From Pseudomonas botevensis (GTDB taxonomy: Bacteria > Pseudomonadota > Gammaproteobacteria > Pseudomonadales > Pseudomonadaceae): DNA of 64,000 nt. The notes below the pieces were generated by a model. That model worked only from the letters and a program-made list of their open reading frames with translations, did not search any database and was not told where the DNA came from. The position numbers and the translations under genes are program-made. This document shows, in pieces, positions 38,995 to 47,129 of the stretch. The stretch is from NCBI RefSeq assembly GCF_019145475.1, contig NZ_JAHTKI010000003.1, forward strand, positions 186,001 through 250,000, given 5' to 3'. Every line of letters starts with the position of its first letter. Within the stretch, counting starts at the first letter, position 1.

Positions 38995-41900
38995 ATGACC
39001 CTCGACAGCAATAACAACCGCGACATTTATCCGCCAATAAAAATTTCCGACATTAATCCGGCCCTCTCTCCCCTCCCCGGTAAAACACCTGACCTCAACG
39101 CTCTGGACAAACTGTTCGGCCCCCTGCCGATCGGCGAGCTCAGTGTCAGTCGGCAAGAACTTTACGTATTGGGTGCCACGCTCGACGGTGAAACCCTCAC
39201 CCCGGCAACGGTGTACTTTTCCGAACCCGATCAAACGTTCATCGACGCCCTCGAGTTTGACCCGGTCAAAGTCGAGCAGCGTATCCGCTCCGCTGACGCC
39301 ACGGCGAGCGAACTGGTTTCAACCTTGCTCTATGAAATAGTCACGCTGCGCTCGCCGGACGCTGCGCCATTATTGCGCCAGATACCGGCAGCCGCCGCTG
39401 AACCGCTCATGGACAGAATCACTCGTCTGCTCAACGCCACGCAGCGCGTGGACATCCGCAAAAACCCGTTGCCCGCGCATCTGCCGGGCTGGGTCGATCT
39501 CGCCAAGAGCCGGAGCATGACCAGCATGGGCGCGGGGTTGCAGGCCTACGGTTTGTACAGCGCCTACACGGGCATGATCGATGCGCTGAAAAAGGGCCAG
39601 CTCGGCGAAGCACTGGTCAATGCCGGGGGCGGCGTGACAGAAATCGGCTCGCTGGGCCTGGAATACGCCCTGACCCGCACTGGCGAAAAAATGATCCGCC
39701 AGGGCGCGCTGACCTTCGAACACTTCGGCAAGACCACCATGGGCAAATGGTTGTGCCGCAGCGCCGGGCTGATCGCCAGCGCGCTGACGCTGCCGTTCGA
39801 CATCTACACCGCCATCAAGTCCTTCAGCGACGCCGCCCATGCCCAGGGCAAGGAGGCTCAGGACCTGTACGTCGCCGGTGGCCTGAGTGTGTTCAGTGCA
39901 GGTCTGTCACTGATGCTGGCCACCGCCTCGCTGATGGGATTCCAGGCCGCCGGCCCGATCGGGATTGCCGCCGCCGCGATCCTGATTGTCGGCGCGCGGG
40001 TCTACAGTGCCGTGCGCGTGGTCGACGATATCGACGACTACATCGAACTGAGCGTCAACGAGCGCTGGCGCGCCGGCTGGTTTGCGTTCACCGGCCAGGA
40101 TCAGGACAAGTCGCTGATGGATCGCTTCACCACCGCCAAGACCCACAGCGATTACGCCAAGGCCTTGCAAACCCGCAGCAACGGCTGGCTCGACCATGAA
40201 CTCAAGGGCAGCATCGAGGCCGTGGTCAACGGCCGCTTCGAGGTAAAACTGCAACCTGCCCGGGTCTACAAATACCAGTGGGATGACGCCACGGGCGAAT
40301 CAGCCTTCTCCACGGTCGACACGCCGCTCATCGAGGAAACCGACGATCATTACGACGCCAGAAACGGCCTGCCCTCTGCGAACGCCAACATCGTCAGCCG
40401 CCCCGGCGACGCCAGCAAAGGCATCCTGTGGAAACTCGGCGGCGGCAACGACAGCGTCCTCGGCGTTCGGGACAAACCCAACCACTTCAACTACGGCGCC
40501 GGCCAGAAACACCTGAACGGTGGCGACAAGGACGACACCTTTGTCTTCCAGTCGGCCGCGGCGGCGCTCGCCTCGGCGCCCGACAAGGTCAGTTATCTGC
40601 AAGGCGGCCGCGGCGCGGATCTGCTGTGGCTGCAAGGCAAGCACCTCGGCCAGGATCACGGGCCGGACGCGCCGCGCTTCGTCGGCTACGACATCGACCT
40701 GGTCAAGCACCAGCTCGGATTGCGCTCAGCGGATGCCGGCGTCGAACCCGTACTGCACTCGACCCTCGACGGCTTCGAAAAGGTCGAGACACTCGCCGGC
40801 GCGGCCAATCGGGTCCGGGGTGGCGCCGGCAACAACCTGATCACCGCCAATGGCGACGACCGGGTCGACGCCGGCCCCGGTGACGATCAGGTTTTCGTCC
40901 GGGGCAGTCATGCCGTGGTCGATGGCGGCAGTGGAGCCGACGCCTACCACATCGATCGGATGGGCCTGCGGGTGTCGATCAGCGAAGACGCCGGGGAGCC
41001 GAGCAAGGTTTACCTGGGCGTGGCCCTGGAGGCGATCCAGTCCTGGCGCATCCATGACAACGATCTGCTGATCGAGACCCTGCGCAGCGATGACCCGCAA
41101 ACGCCGCGACGAGAGCTGATTCTGGAGGCGGTGTACCAGACGCTCGACGGCAAGCGTTCACTGCGCAACGACAAATGGATGTTCATCACCGAGGACGGCT
41201 ATCACCTGCAACCGGACTGGCCGGCCGAAACGGCAGATCTGAACGATCAGGAGTTGAATGCCATCGTGGTCGTGGCCGGCATCGGCAAAGCCTCGCCTTT
41301 CCTGCTTCACGACACCCCGCAAACGGCACTCGCCAACCAGCACTCGTCCTACTTCGTATCCCGTGACAGTCATTACACGACGCTGCGGGCCGGCAAGCAG
41401 GACAAGGACAATCGCAGCACCTTGTATGTCGACTTCGACAGCACGGAAATCGACGAACTCAGGTCGGTCTACACCGTAGACGTCACCGAGCGCGGTGCCT
41501 ATCGGGTCGTGAGCTATCAGCAGATCCACTTCATCCTGACATTCATCGGCGGCGGCAAACTGCTTTCGCTGCACGGCGGCGTGAGCGAAAAACCCGGCAA
41601 CAAAACCGAGAGCGTCGCCGGGATCCTCGCCTCGCCGTGGCAGATCACCCATCCCTTCACCCTGGTGATGCGCGATGGCGTGTCCTACCACCTCGACCTG
41701 CCCCGCAACAATTATCGGGAGGATGCGCAAAAACCCGGTTACAACGTCGTCCGCAGCCGCGAACCGCTGCGCGAGCGGGCCGGCAAATACATCTTCGTCC
41801 AACCCGCCGAGGTAACACGCCGGCTGAAGCGGACGGCGCAACGCATCGACTTCCGCGCCATTGCGCACAGCGCCACGTACTCGCTGGAAGGTCGATCCGC

Positions 41901-42435
41901 CTACTACGAGATGTTCCCGGCCAGCAACATGACGCTGCGGCTTTCAACCGCAATGGCGGACGCCAGCATCAGCGGTTCCTCGACCTGGCGGATTTACACC
42001 ACGGCCCTGACGGAACACATCGGACGGGAGCAACTGAGCATCGCCGACAACCTGCTGATTATCGGCAGCATCCATGTCCATCTGCCGGACAGCCGCGACC
42101 CGTCGCTGCCGCTGGAAACCGTGGACGTGGTGGTATCCGCCGGGCATCGCTACCGGATCAATCCGCTGTTCGAGGTGATCGGTCTCTGCGCAGTCAATGC
42201 CCTGGCTTGCGCCACGCTGCCCAGGGTTATCGAACTGATCCATACGCACAAAAAACGCAATGAGCTGGAGAGCGATGAGGTGCCGATCGAGAACATCCGG
42301 CTGCCGGACTCCCCGGCCGGCAAGATCTTTTACAACGCGGTCACCGAGCGCTGGAGCCTCGCCAGCAAGCCGTCGCGTCCGATCAACCCCGAGCACCTGA
42401 TCATTGGAGAAGTCCCCAAACCGCAAACCACCTGA
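38995..42435 (+). CDS. Large toxin-like protein: TcdA/TcdB/Mcf-type pore region plus RTX repeats
   Basis: The protein is 1146 aa with no signal peptide. Residues ~155-350 are helical and hydrophobic (LIASALTLPFDIYTAIKSF, then a long apolar stretch 290-342) and end in VVDDIDDYI (342-350), resembling the pore-forming region of clostridial TcdA/TcdB and Photorhabdus Mcf-type toxins, where a T/V-DDIDxF motif closes the segment. Residues ~482-655 hold degenerate RTX repeats (GGGNDSVLG, NGGDKDDTF, QGGRGADLL, RGGAGNNLI, PGDDQV, DGGSGADAY). Residues 655-1146 look beta-rich and unknown. No enzymatic domain, protease site or T1SS genes are seen. The next gene, 53 bases on, carries an apparent ADP-ribosyltransferase domain. 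Confidence 0.7.
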   Translation: MTLDSNNNRDIYPPIKISDINPALSPLPGKTPDLNALDKLFGPLPIGELSVSRQELYVLGATLDGETLTPATVYFSEPDQTFIDALEFDPVKVEQRIRSADATASELVSTLLYEIVTLRSPDAAPLLRQIPAAAAEPLMDRITRLLNATQRVDIRKNPLPAHLPGWVDLAKSRSMTSMGAGLQAYGLYSAYTGMIDALKKGQLGEALVNAGGGVTEIGSLGLEYALTRTGEKMIRQGALTFEHFGKTTMGKWLCRSAGLIASALTLPFDIYTAIKSFSDAAHAQGKEAQDLYVAGGLSVFSAGLSLMLATASLMGFQAAGPIGIAAAAILIVGARVYSAVRVVDDIDDYIELSVNERWRAGWFAFTGQDQDKSLMDRFTTAKTHSDYAKALQTRSNGWLDHELKGSIEAVVNGRFEVKLQPARVYKYQWDDATGESAFSTVDTPLIEETDDHYDARNGLPSANANIVSRPGDASKGILWKLGGGNDSVLGVRDKPNHFNYGAGQKHLNGGDKDDTFVFQSAAAALASAPDKVSYLQGGRGADLLWLQGKHLGQDHGPDAPRFVGYDIDLVKHQLGLRSADAGVEPVLHSTLDGFEKVETLAGAANRVRGGAGNNLITANGDDRVDAGPGDDQVFVRGSHAVVDGGSGADAYHIDRMGLRVSISEDAGEPSKVYLGVALEAIQSWRIHDNDLLIETLRSDDPQTPRRELILEAVYQTLDGKRSLRNDKWMFITEDGYHLQPDWPAETADLNDQELNAIVVVAGIGKASPFLLHDTPQTALANQHSSYFVSRDSHYTTLRAGKQDKDNRSTLYVDFDSTEIDELRSVYTVDVTERGAYRVVSYQQIHFILTFIGGGKLLSLHGGVSEKPGNKTESVAGILASPWQITHPFTLVMRDGVSYHLDLPRNNYREDAQKPGYNVVRSREPLRERAGKYIFVQPAEVTRRLKRTAQRIDFRAIAHSATYSLEGRSAYYEMFPASNMTLRLSTAMADASISGSSTWRIYTTALTEHIGREQLSIADNLLIIGSIHVHLPDSRDPSLPLETVDVVVSAGHRYRINPLFEVIGLCAVNALACATLPRVIELIHTHKKRNELESDEVPIENIRLPDSPAGKIFYNAVTERWSLASKPSRPINPEHLIIGEVPKPQTT

Positions 42436-42488
42436 CAACGGACTGATCGTTTTTCAACCCCTCTCTTCAACCGTCAAGGAATGACACC

Positions 42489-44678
42489 ATGCGACCAAAA
42501 CCACCGCCCGCCCCCAACGTGCCCAAAGTGAACCCGCCCGCGCCGGGACCCGGCCGATTGCGCCCGGACGCCGACCTGCCGCTGATCCACCCTCCCGTCT
42601 CAGGTACGCCAACCCGGCCAACCGCCAACCCGGAACCGGGACACACCATCCGCCCCGGCGACCCTGCCGAAGTGCCCCGCGTCGAGGTCTCCGACCTGCC
42701 CACGGTCCGGCCCGAAACCAGCGCCGGACTGAACGGTTACCTGCTGAATCAGGCCTTTCTGCGCAATCTGCAGGCTGCCGATACCGAGGGCTTTCGCTTT
42801 ATCGTCAATCGCAGGTTCGTCGATATCAAAGACCTGGGCACGGTGTACGTGGAATTCGATGCTACGGCGGGCGCCTATCGCGCGCGGGACCTCTACAACA
42901 AACTGCCGCCGGGGCCGATTCTGTTTCGGAATGAAGGAGAGCCGACCTGGGGCCTGCTGCCTTCCCCCTCCCCGGAGACTCGGGCCGCACAAAAGCGGCC
43001 GTCAGCGGACGACGCTGGCGATCAACCCGGCAGCAAGCGACCGGCGAATCCAGCGCCCGATCAATCGCTGCGCCCGGCCGTCGCCACCGTCTATCCGCTG
43101 ACGATTTACGCTCGAAGCTACTTTCGGATGCGCCTCAGCCAGTCCGGCGACGGCGAGCCGAGCTTCCTCTATGGCTACGAAAAGGACGGCGAGCGCATCC
43201 TTCTCGACGCCCCGCCACCTGAATACGTGCGAGGCCCGAAACAGCACACGAGCTGGGATGACCTGATGTATTACGCCGCCGCCAAACCCGGTCCCGACGG
43301 GCAAGGCTACTACCGGATCGCGATCAAGACCGACGCGGCCAGCGACACGTCGTACACCCTTTACGGCTTCAAGGATGCCAACGACCATCTGGTCAAAGTC
43401 GACCCGCCCGTGGCCGGGATCGATGCCCGCCCCCGCCACCTGACAGGCTGGACCGATCATGAAATCTGGCGCCTCTACCGCCTGCATGGCGCGGACATCC
43501 CGCGTTTTCGCGCCGATGCACAAGCCAGCGGCACACGGCCTGAGTGGGCCAGGCCGGTGAAGTTCGGCAACCCGCGAAAGGAGCTGCTGAGGGATTCGTT
43601 GCGCTGGCTGTATCCACAAATGACCCGCGAACAACTGAGCACCCGGTTGCGCGCCTACAACCTGTCGCCTGGCCAACACGCCCGGTTGCGTCAGGATCTG
43701 CTGGACAATCCGCGCGTCATTCCGCCATGGGCCGAGCAGCACAAACTGCGCTCCCTGGACGCAAACGAGCCGAGCCGGTTTGCCGCCATGCAACAGGAAA
43801 TCGAACCGTTGTTGCTGCCATTGCGCAACGGCACCCTCACGCTCAAGGGTCTGCATGGCCTGGACAAAATGGTCACCCGGGATTTTCTCGAGGCCTTCGT
43901 CAATCGCCTGGGTTACCGGCGCAACGCCTCGAACTGCCTGTACCGCACCGACATTCCGGCGCTGTTCAGGGCCGATGAGCGCACGCTGTTCGAGTTGGTC
44001 GACGACGGCCGGATGCTGCCGCGCATGACCCACGCCAAGGGTGGCACCAGCGAGAAGCCGATCAGCGCGACGGTCGGCCTGCAACTGGTCTGGACCTACG
44101 CCGGCAAAGGCACGACCGCGCCCGACCCGGAGCACCTGCGCTACAACAATCAGAAGAACAAATACCCCGGCAAGCGACCGGGCGAATCCGACAATGACTC
44201 CGGCGAATCCGACAACGAATGGTCCGAGGCCTCGGACGTGGAGCTGGATGACGAGCGTAATTACGAGACCATCCGCCACCAGCAGAAGATCAACTTCATC
44301 TACCTCATCGACACCCGCAACCTGGAAGTGGTGTTGCGCGAAGAGAACATCCTGCTCAACGGCAGCGCGGAAAAAAACGGGGCGAACTTCCCCGAGGATG
44401 AAAACGAAGCCTTGCTCTCGGCCTCGCGACGGGGCATTGGTTCCCAGCGTATCTGGCTGCTGGATTCCACCCTCGGCCGCGCGGCAAAAATCGATGACAT
44501 CGCCGAACAGGCCGATTACTCGTTGCGCCGCAGCATCGAAGACAACACCCACAACGGCCAGTACAACCAGGCTCAGTACGACGCCTTGATCAACGCGGCG
44601 GCCAGGGCCGGCAAGCCGGTTCTGCGGATGGTGAAGGGGTTCGATACCTTTGCCAATGACATCGTCTGGCCCGAATAA
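42489..44678 (+). CDS. Putative ADP-ribosyltransferase toxin with tandem repeats
   Basis: The protein is 729 aa. A Pro-rich N-terminus (1-75) is followed by related beta-type repeats (about 96-155, 200-262, 273-336; pattern Y-[FY]-R ... LYG[YF]) and a helical block (355-415). The C-terminal domain (about 465-680) aligns by eye with cholera-toxin A: CLYRTD with R486 then MLPR; ISAT (525-528) where CtxA has VSTS; NFIYLID; and PEDENEALLSAS, in which E638 and E640 fall on the CtxA pair E110/E112. An acidic insert (GESDNDSGESDNE) splits the domain. AAGGA precedes the ATG. No signal peptide or immunity gene is seen. ADP-ribosyltransfer to a host protein is inference. Confidence 0.65.
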   Translation: MRPKPPPAPNVPKVNPPAPGPGRLRPDADLPLIHPPVSGTPTRPTANPEPGHTIRPGDPAEVPRVEVSDLPTVRPETSAGLNGYLLNQAFLRNLQAADTEGFRFIVNRRFVDIKDLGTVYVEFDATAGAYRARDLYNKLPPGPILFRNEGEPTWGLLPSPSPETRAAQKRPSADDAGDQPGSKRPANPAPDQSLRPAVATVYPLTIYARSYFRMRLSQSGDGEPSFLYGYEKDGERILLDAPPPEYVRGPKQHTSWDDLMYYAAAKPGPDGQGYYRIAIKTDAASDTSYTLYGFKDANDHLVKVDPPVAGIDARPRHLTGWTDHEIWRLYRLHGADIPRFRADAQASGTRPEWARPVKFGNPRKELLRDSLRWLYPQMTREQLSTRLRAYNLSPGQHARLRQDLLDNPRVIPPWAEQHKLRSLDANEPSRFAAMQQEIEPLLLPLRNGTLTLKGLHGLDKMVTRDFLEAFVNRLGYRRNASNCLYRTDIPALFRADERTLFELVDDGRMLPRMTHAKGGTSEKPISATVGLQLVWTYAGKGTTAPDPEHLRYNNQKNKYPGKRPGESDNDSGESDNEWSEASDVELDDERNYETIRHQQKINFIYLIDTRNLEVVLREENILLNGSAEKNGANFPEDENEALLSASRRGIGSQRIWLLDSTLGRAAKIDDIAEQADYSLRRSIEDNTHNGQYNQAQYDALINAAARAGKPVLRMVKGFDTFANDIVWPE

Positions 44679-44690
44679 CCGGCCCCGGAC

Positions 44691-45281
44691 TCAGGCAAAC
44701 AGCTCGCCCTGCAACTCGTCGAGCAGCGCCTGGATCGCATCCAGGCGCTGTTGCGGATCATCGAGTTGCAGCAGGTCGAGCTTGTCCTCTTCGGCAAAGG
44801 GCAGCAGGTAGGCCAGTTGATTGGCCAGCGACTGTTGCCCGGCCGCGTCGGTGCCCATGTTCAGCGCCTCGACCATCGGATGTTCGGCCAGGGCCTTTAG
44901 CAACGCCATCAGATCGGCGTCTTCGTCCTGCAACGGTTGCTCGGGTTCGTCGTCCAGCCAGTCGACCTCGGCGACGAGCAACTGATCGCGCTGCACCTCG
45001 GTGCGCAACACATGGAAACGCCGTCCGCCCTGCACGCGAATGCCCAGCAGGCCGTTGTCCTGTTGCTGGAAATCGGTGATCCGCGCCTCGCAGCCGACCA
45101 GGGCAAAACCTTGCGGCGCAACGCCGACTTCGCTGCCCTCGAGAATGCACACCACCCCGAACCCGCCGCCCTGTTTCATGCAACGGCCGATCATGTCCAG
45201 GTAGCGTGCCTCGAAGATCTGCAAATCCAGATTGCAGCCGGGAAACAGCACCGTGTTCAGCGGAAAAAGCGGCAGACTCAT
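44691..45281 (-). CDS. LON N-terminal-domain protein
   Basis: The protein is 196 aa and consists only of the substrate-binding LON domain, without ATPase or protease parts. It begins MSLPLFPLNTVLFPGCNLDLQIFE and has the conserved RYLDMIGRCMKQG. The ATG at 45281 has AAGGA at the proper distance; one two codons earlier would be too close. Such stand-alone domains are widespread; the role is unknown. It starts 10 bases after the CidB-like gene and is probably co-transcribed with that pair. Confidence 0.88.
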   Translation of the reverse strand: MSLPLFPLNTVLFPGCNLDLQIFEARYLDMIGRCMKQGGGFGVVCILEGSEVGVAPQGFALVGCEARITDFQQQDNGLLGIRVQGGRRFHVLRTEVQRDQLLVAEVDWLDDEPEQPLQDEDADLMALLKALAEHPMVEALNMGTDAAGQQSLANQLAYLLPFAEEDKLDLLQLDDPQQRLDAIQALLDELQGELFA

Positions 45282-45291
45282 AGACATTTCC

Positions 45292-46008
45292 TTAGACCAC
45301 CATCGACACCGCCAACGGCAGGAACACCGCCGTGGCCACGCCCATCAGACTCATCGCCAGCGCCGCGAAGGCGCCGCACTCATCGCTTTCCTGCAACGCC
45401 ACCGACGTGCCGACCGCATGCGCCGTCATGCCCAGCGCCATGCCGCGCGCCTCGGGGCTGTGGACGCCAAGACGGTTCAGCAGCGCCGGGCCGAAAATCG
45501 CGCCGATCACCCCGGTGATCAACACGAACACCGCCGCCAGCGCAGCGACGCCACCGATCTGTTCGGCCACCAGCATGGCGATCGGTGAGGTCACCGACTT
45601 CGGCGCCATGGTCATCAGGATCATGTGCTCGGCACCGAACCACCAGCCCAGCGCCACGCCCATGCCCGTGGCGACCACGCCGCCTATCACCAGCGTAGTA
45701 AAAATCGGCCAGAACAATTGGCGGATGCGGCGCAGATTGAGGTACAGCGGCACCGCCAGTGCCACGGTCGCGGGGCCGAGCAGAATGCTGAGGATTTCCG
45801 TGCTCTTGCGGTACTCGGCATAGGTCAGGCCGCAACCGACCAGTACACCGATCACCAGCAGCATCGACACCAGCACCGGTTGCAGGAAGATCCAGCGGGT
45901 TTTCTCGAACGCCGCCAGCACCAGTTGATAAGCCCCCAGGGTGATGCCGATGCCAAACAGCGGATGGTGGATCACCGACGCCCAGGCGCCTTGCCAGTCA
46001 AACAGCAT
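45292..46008 (-). CDS. LrgB/CidB family membrane protein
   Basis: The protein is 238 aa with about six or seven membrane segments. Family marks are GPATVALAVPLY, APKSVTSPIAMLVAEQIGG and GMTAHAVGTSVALQ. CidB/LrgB proteins act with CidA/LrgA holin-like partners in murein hydrolase control and organic-acid transport. Its ATG overlaps the stop of the CidA-like gene (ATGA), indicating coupled translation. Confidence 0.92.
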   Translation of the reverse strand: MLFDWQGAWASVIHHPLFGIGITLGAYQLVLAAFEKTRWIFLQPVLVSMLLVIGVLVGCGLTYAEYRKSTEILSILLGPATVALAVPLYLNLRRIRQLFWPIFTTLVIGGVVATGMGVALGWWFGAEHMILMTMAPKSVTSPIAMLVAEQIGGVAALAAVFVLITGVIGAIFGPALLNRLGVHSPEARGMALGMTAHAVGTSVALQESDECGAFAALAMSLMGVATAVFLPLAVSMVV

Positions 46009-46370
46009 CAGGACGCCTCCGACCGGGCGGCGTGACGCTTGACCAAGCGTTGCATCAGCACCCCGGCAAACGCCATGGACAGAATCAACGACACCACCAG
46101 CGCGCCGACAATCGCCCAGAAATCAGCGGCAATCGCCGTGGCGTAGACCATCACACCGACCGCCGGCGGCACCAGCAGCAACGGCAGATAACGCAGCAGG
46201 CTGCCGGCCGCGAGGTTCAGCGGCTCGCCCACTTCACCGCGAACGATCAGGAATACCAGCAACAGCAGCAGGCCGATGATCGGCCCCGGCAGCACCGGCA
46301 ACAGCAAATGGTTGAGGGCCGTGCCGAGCAATTGAAACAGCACCAGCATGGTCAGGCCACGTAACAACAT
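46008..46370 (-). CDS. CidA/LrgA family holin-like protein
   Basis: This 120-aa protein has four membrane segments, with the typical FQLLGTALNHLLLPVLPGPIIGLLLLL start and a charged C-terminus (KRHAARSEAS). It is the holin-like partner of the CidB-type protein and overlaps its gene. A minus-strand TATAAT at 46412-46417 may be its -10. No LytSR or CidR regulator gene lies nearby. Confidence 0.9.
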   Translation of the reverse strand: MLLRGLTMLVLFQLLGTALNHLLLPVLPGPIIGLLLLLVFLIVRGEVGEPLNLAAGSLLRYLPLLLVPPAVGVMVYATAIAADFWAIVGALVVSLILSMAFAGVLMQRLVKRHAARSEAS

Positions 46371-46462
46371 CCGTCATCTCCGTCCGACTTCCCGACAAGC
46401 ACGGGCCGGCCATTATAAGCACGCGAACGCTATGAACCGGCATTCGCCAAAAGCATGGTCGG

Positions 46463-46491
46463 TTGACCTGAGCAAATCGTCATGATGATCT
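46463..46491 (+). promoter_or_regulatory. Candidate sigma-70 promoter of the MaoC gene
   Basis: TTGACC (46463-46468) and TGATCT (46486-46491) are separated by 17 bases and lie about 73 bases before the MaoC-family start. The -35 matches 5 of 6 consensus bases; the -10 is weak. Confidence 0.4.
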
Positions 46492-46563
46492 ACAGTGGTT
46501 CGCAGGGCGGTTTTATCCCCCACCTGAAAAACTAAAAAAACGATGAACCCAAGGAGAGTCTCA

Positions 46564-47019
46564 ATGCCCTATGTTCCAGTTGCAGAGCTCAAAGATTATG
46601 TCGGCAAGGAACTCGGACGTTCCGAATGGCTCACCATCGATCAGGAGCGCATCAACCTGTTCGCCGAAGCCACCGGGGATTATCAGTTCATCCATGTCGA
46701 TCCGGTCAAAGCCGCGCAAACGCCATTTGGCAGCACCATTGCACACGGTTTCCTGTCGTTGTCGCTGATTCCCAAACTGATGGAAGACATCCTGATCCTG
46801 CCGCAAGGTGTGAAGATGGTGGTCAACTACGGTCTGGACAGCGTGCGTTTCATCCAGCCGGTCAAGGTCAACTCCAAGGTCCGCCTCAAGGTCGACCTGG
46901 GTGAGGTGACCGAGAAAAAACCCGGTCAGTGGCTACTCAAGGCCACCGCCACCCTTGAGATAGAAGGCTCGGACAAACCGGCCTACATCGCCGAACCGCT
47001 GTCGCTCTGCTTCGTTTAA
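46564..47019 (+). CDS. MaoC-family (R)-specific enoyl-CoA hydratase
   Basis: This 151-aa hot-dog-fold protein carries the hydratase motif FAEATGDYQFIHVD with the catalytic Asp/His pair, then GSTIAHGFLSLSLIP. Relatives hydrate enoyl-CoAs to (R)-3-hydroxyacyl-CoAs; the physiological substrate is not evident. AAGGAGAG lies before the ATG. It appears to be a single-gene unit. Confidence 0.88.
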   Translation: MPYVPVAELKDYVGKELGRSEWLTIDQERINLFAEATGDYQFIHVDPVKAAQTPFGSTIAHGFLSLSLIPKLMEDILILPQGVKMVVNYGLDSVRFIQPVKVNSKVRLKVDLGEVTEKKPGQWLLKATATLEIEGSDKPAYIAEPLSLCFV

Positions 47020-47129
47020 GCGCCTGGATGCGAAACGGCTCACGCTGTTTCGCATCCGCGCCCTTCCGGCGGCTGTATAAGGTCACATAGCTGCGGCATA
47101 CTCGGTCGCCTAATTGCCCGGATCCCGCT

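Noticed and set aside
38995..44678. Integrative element or IS-mediated insertion
   Set aside because: No transposase, integrase, tRNA or flanking direct repeat was found, so only the gene content and synteny break support acquisition.
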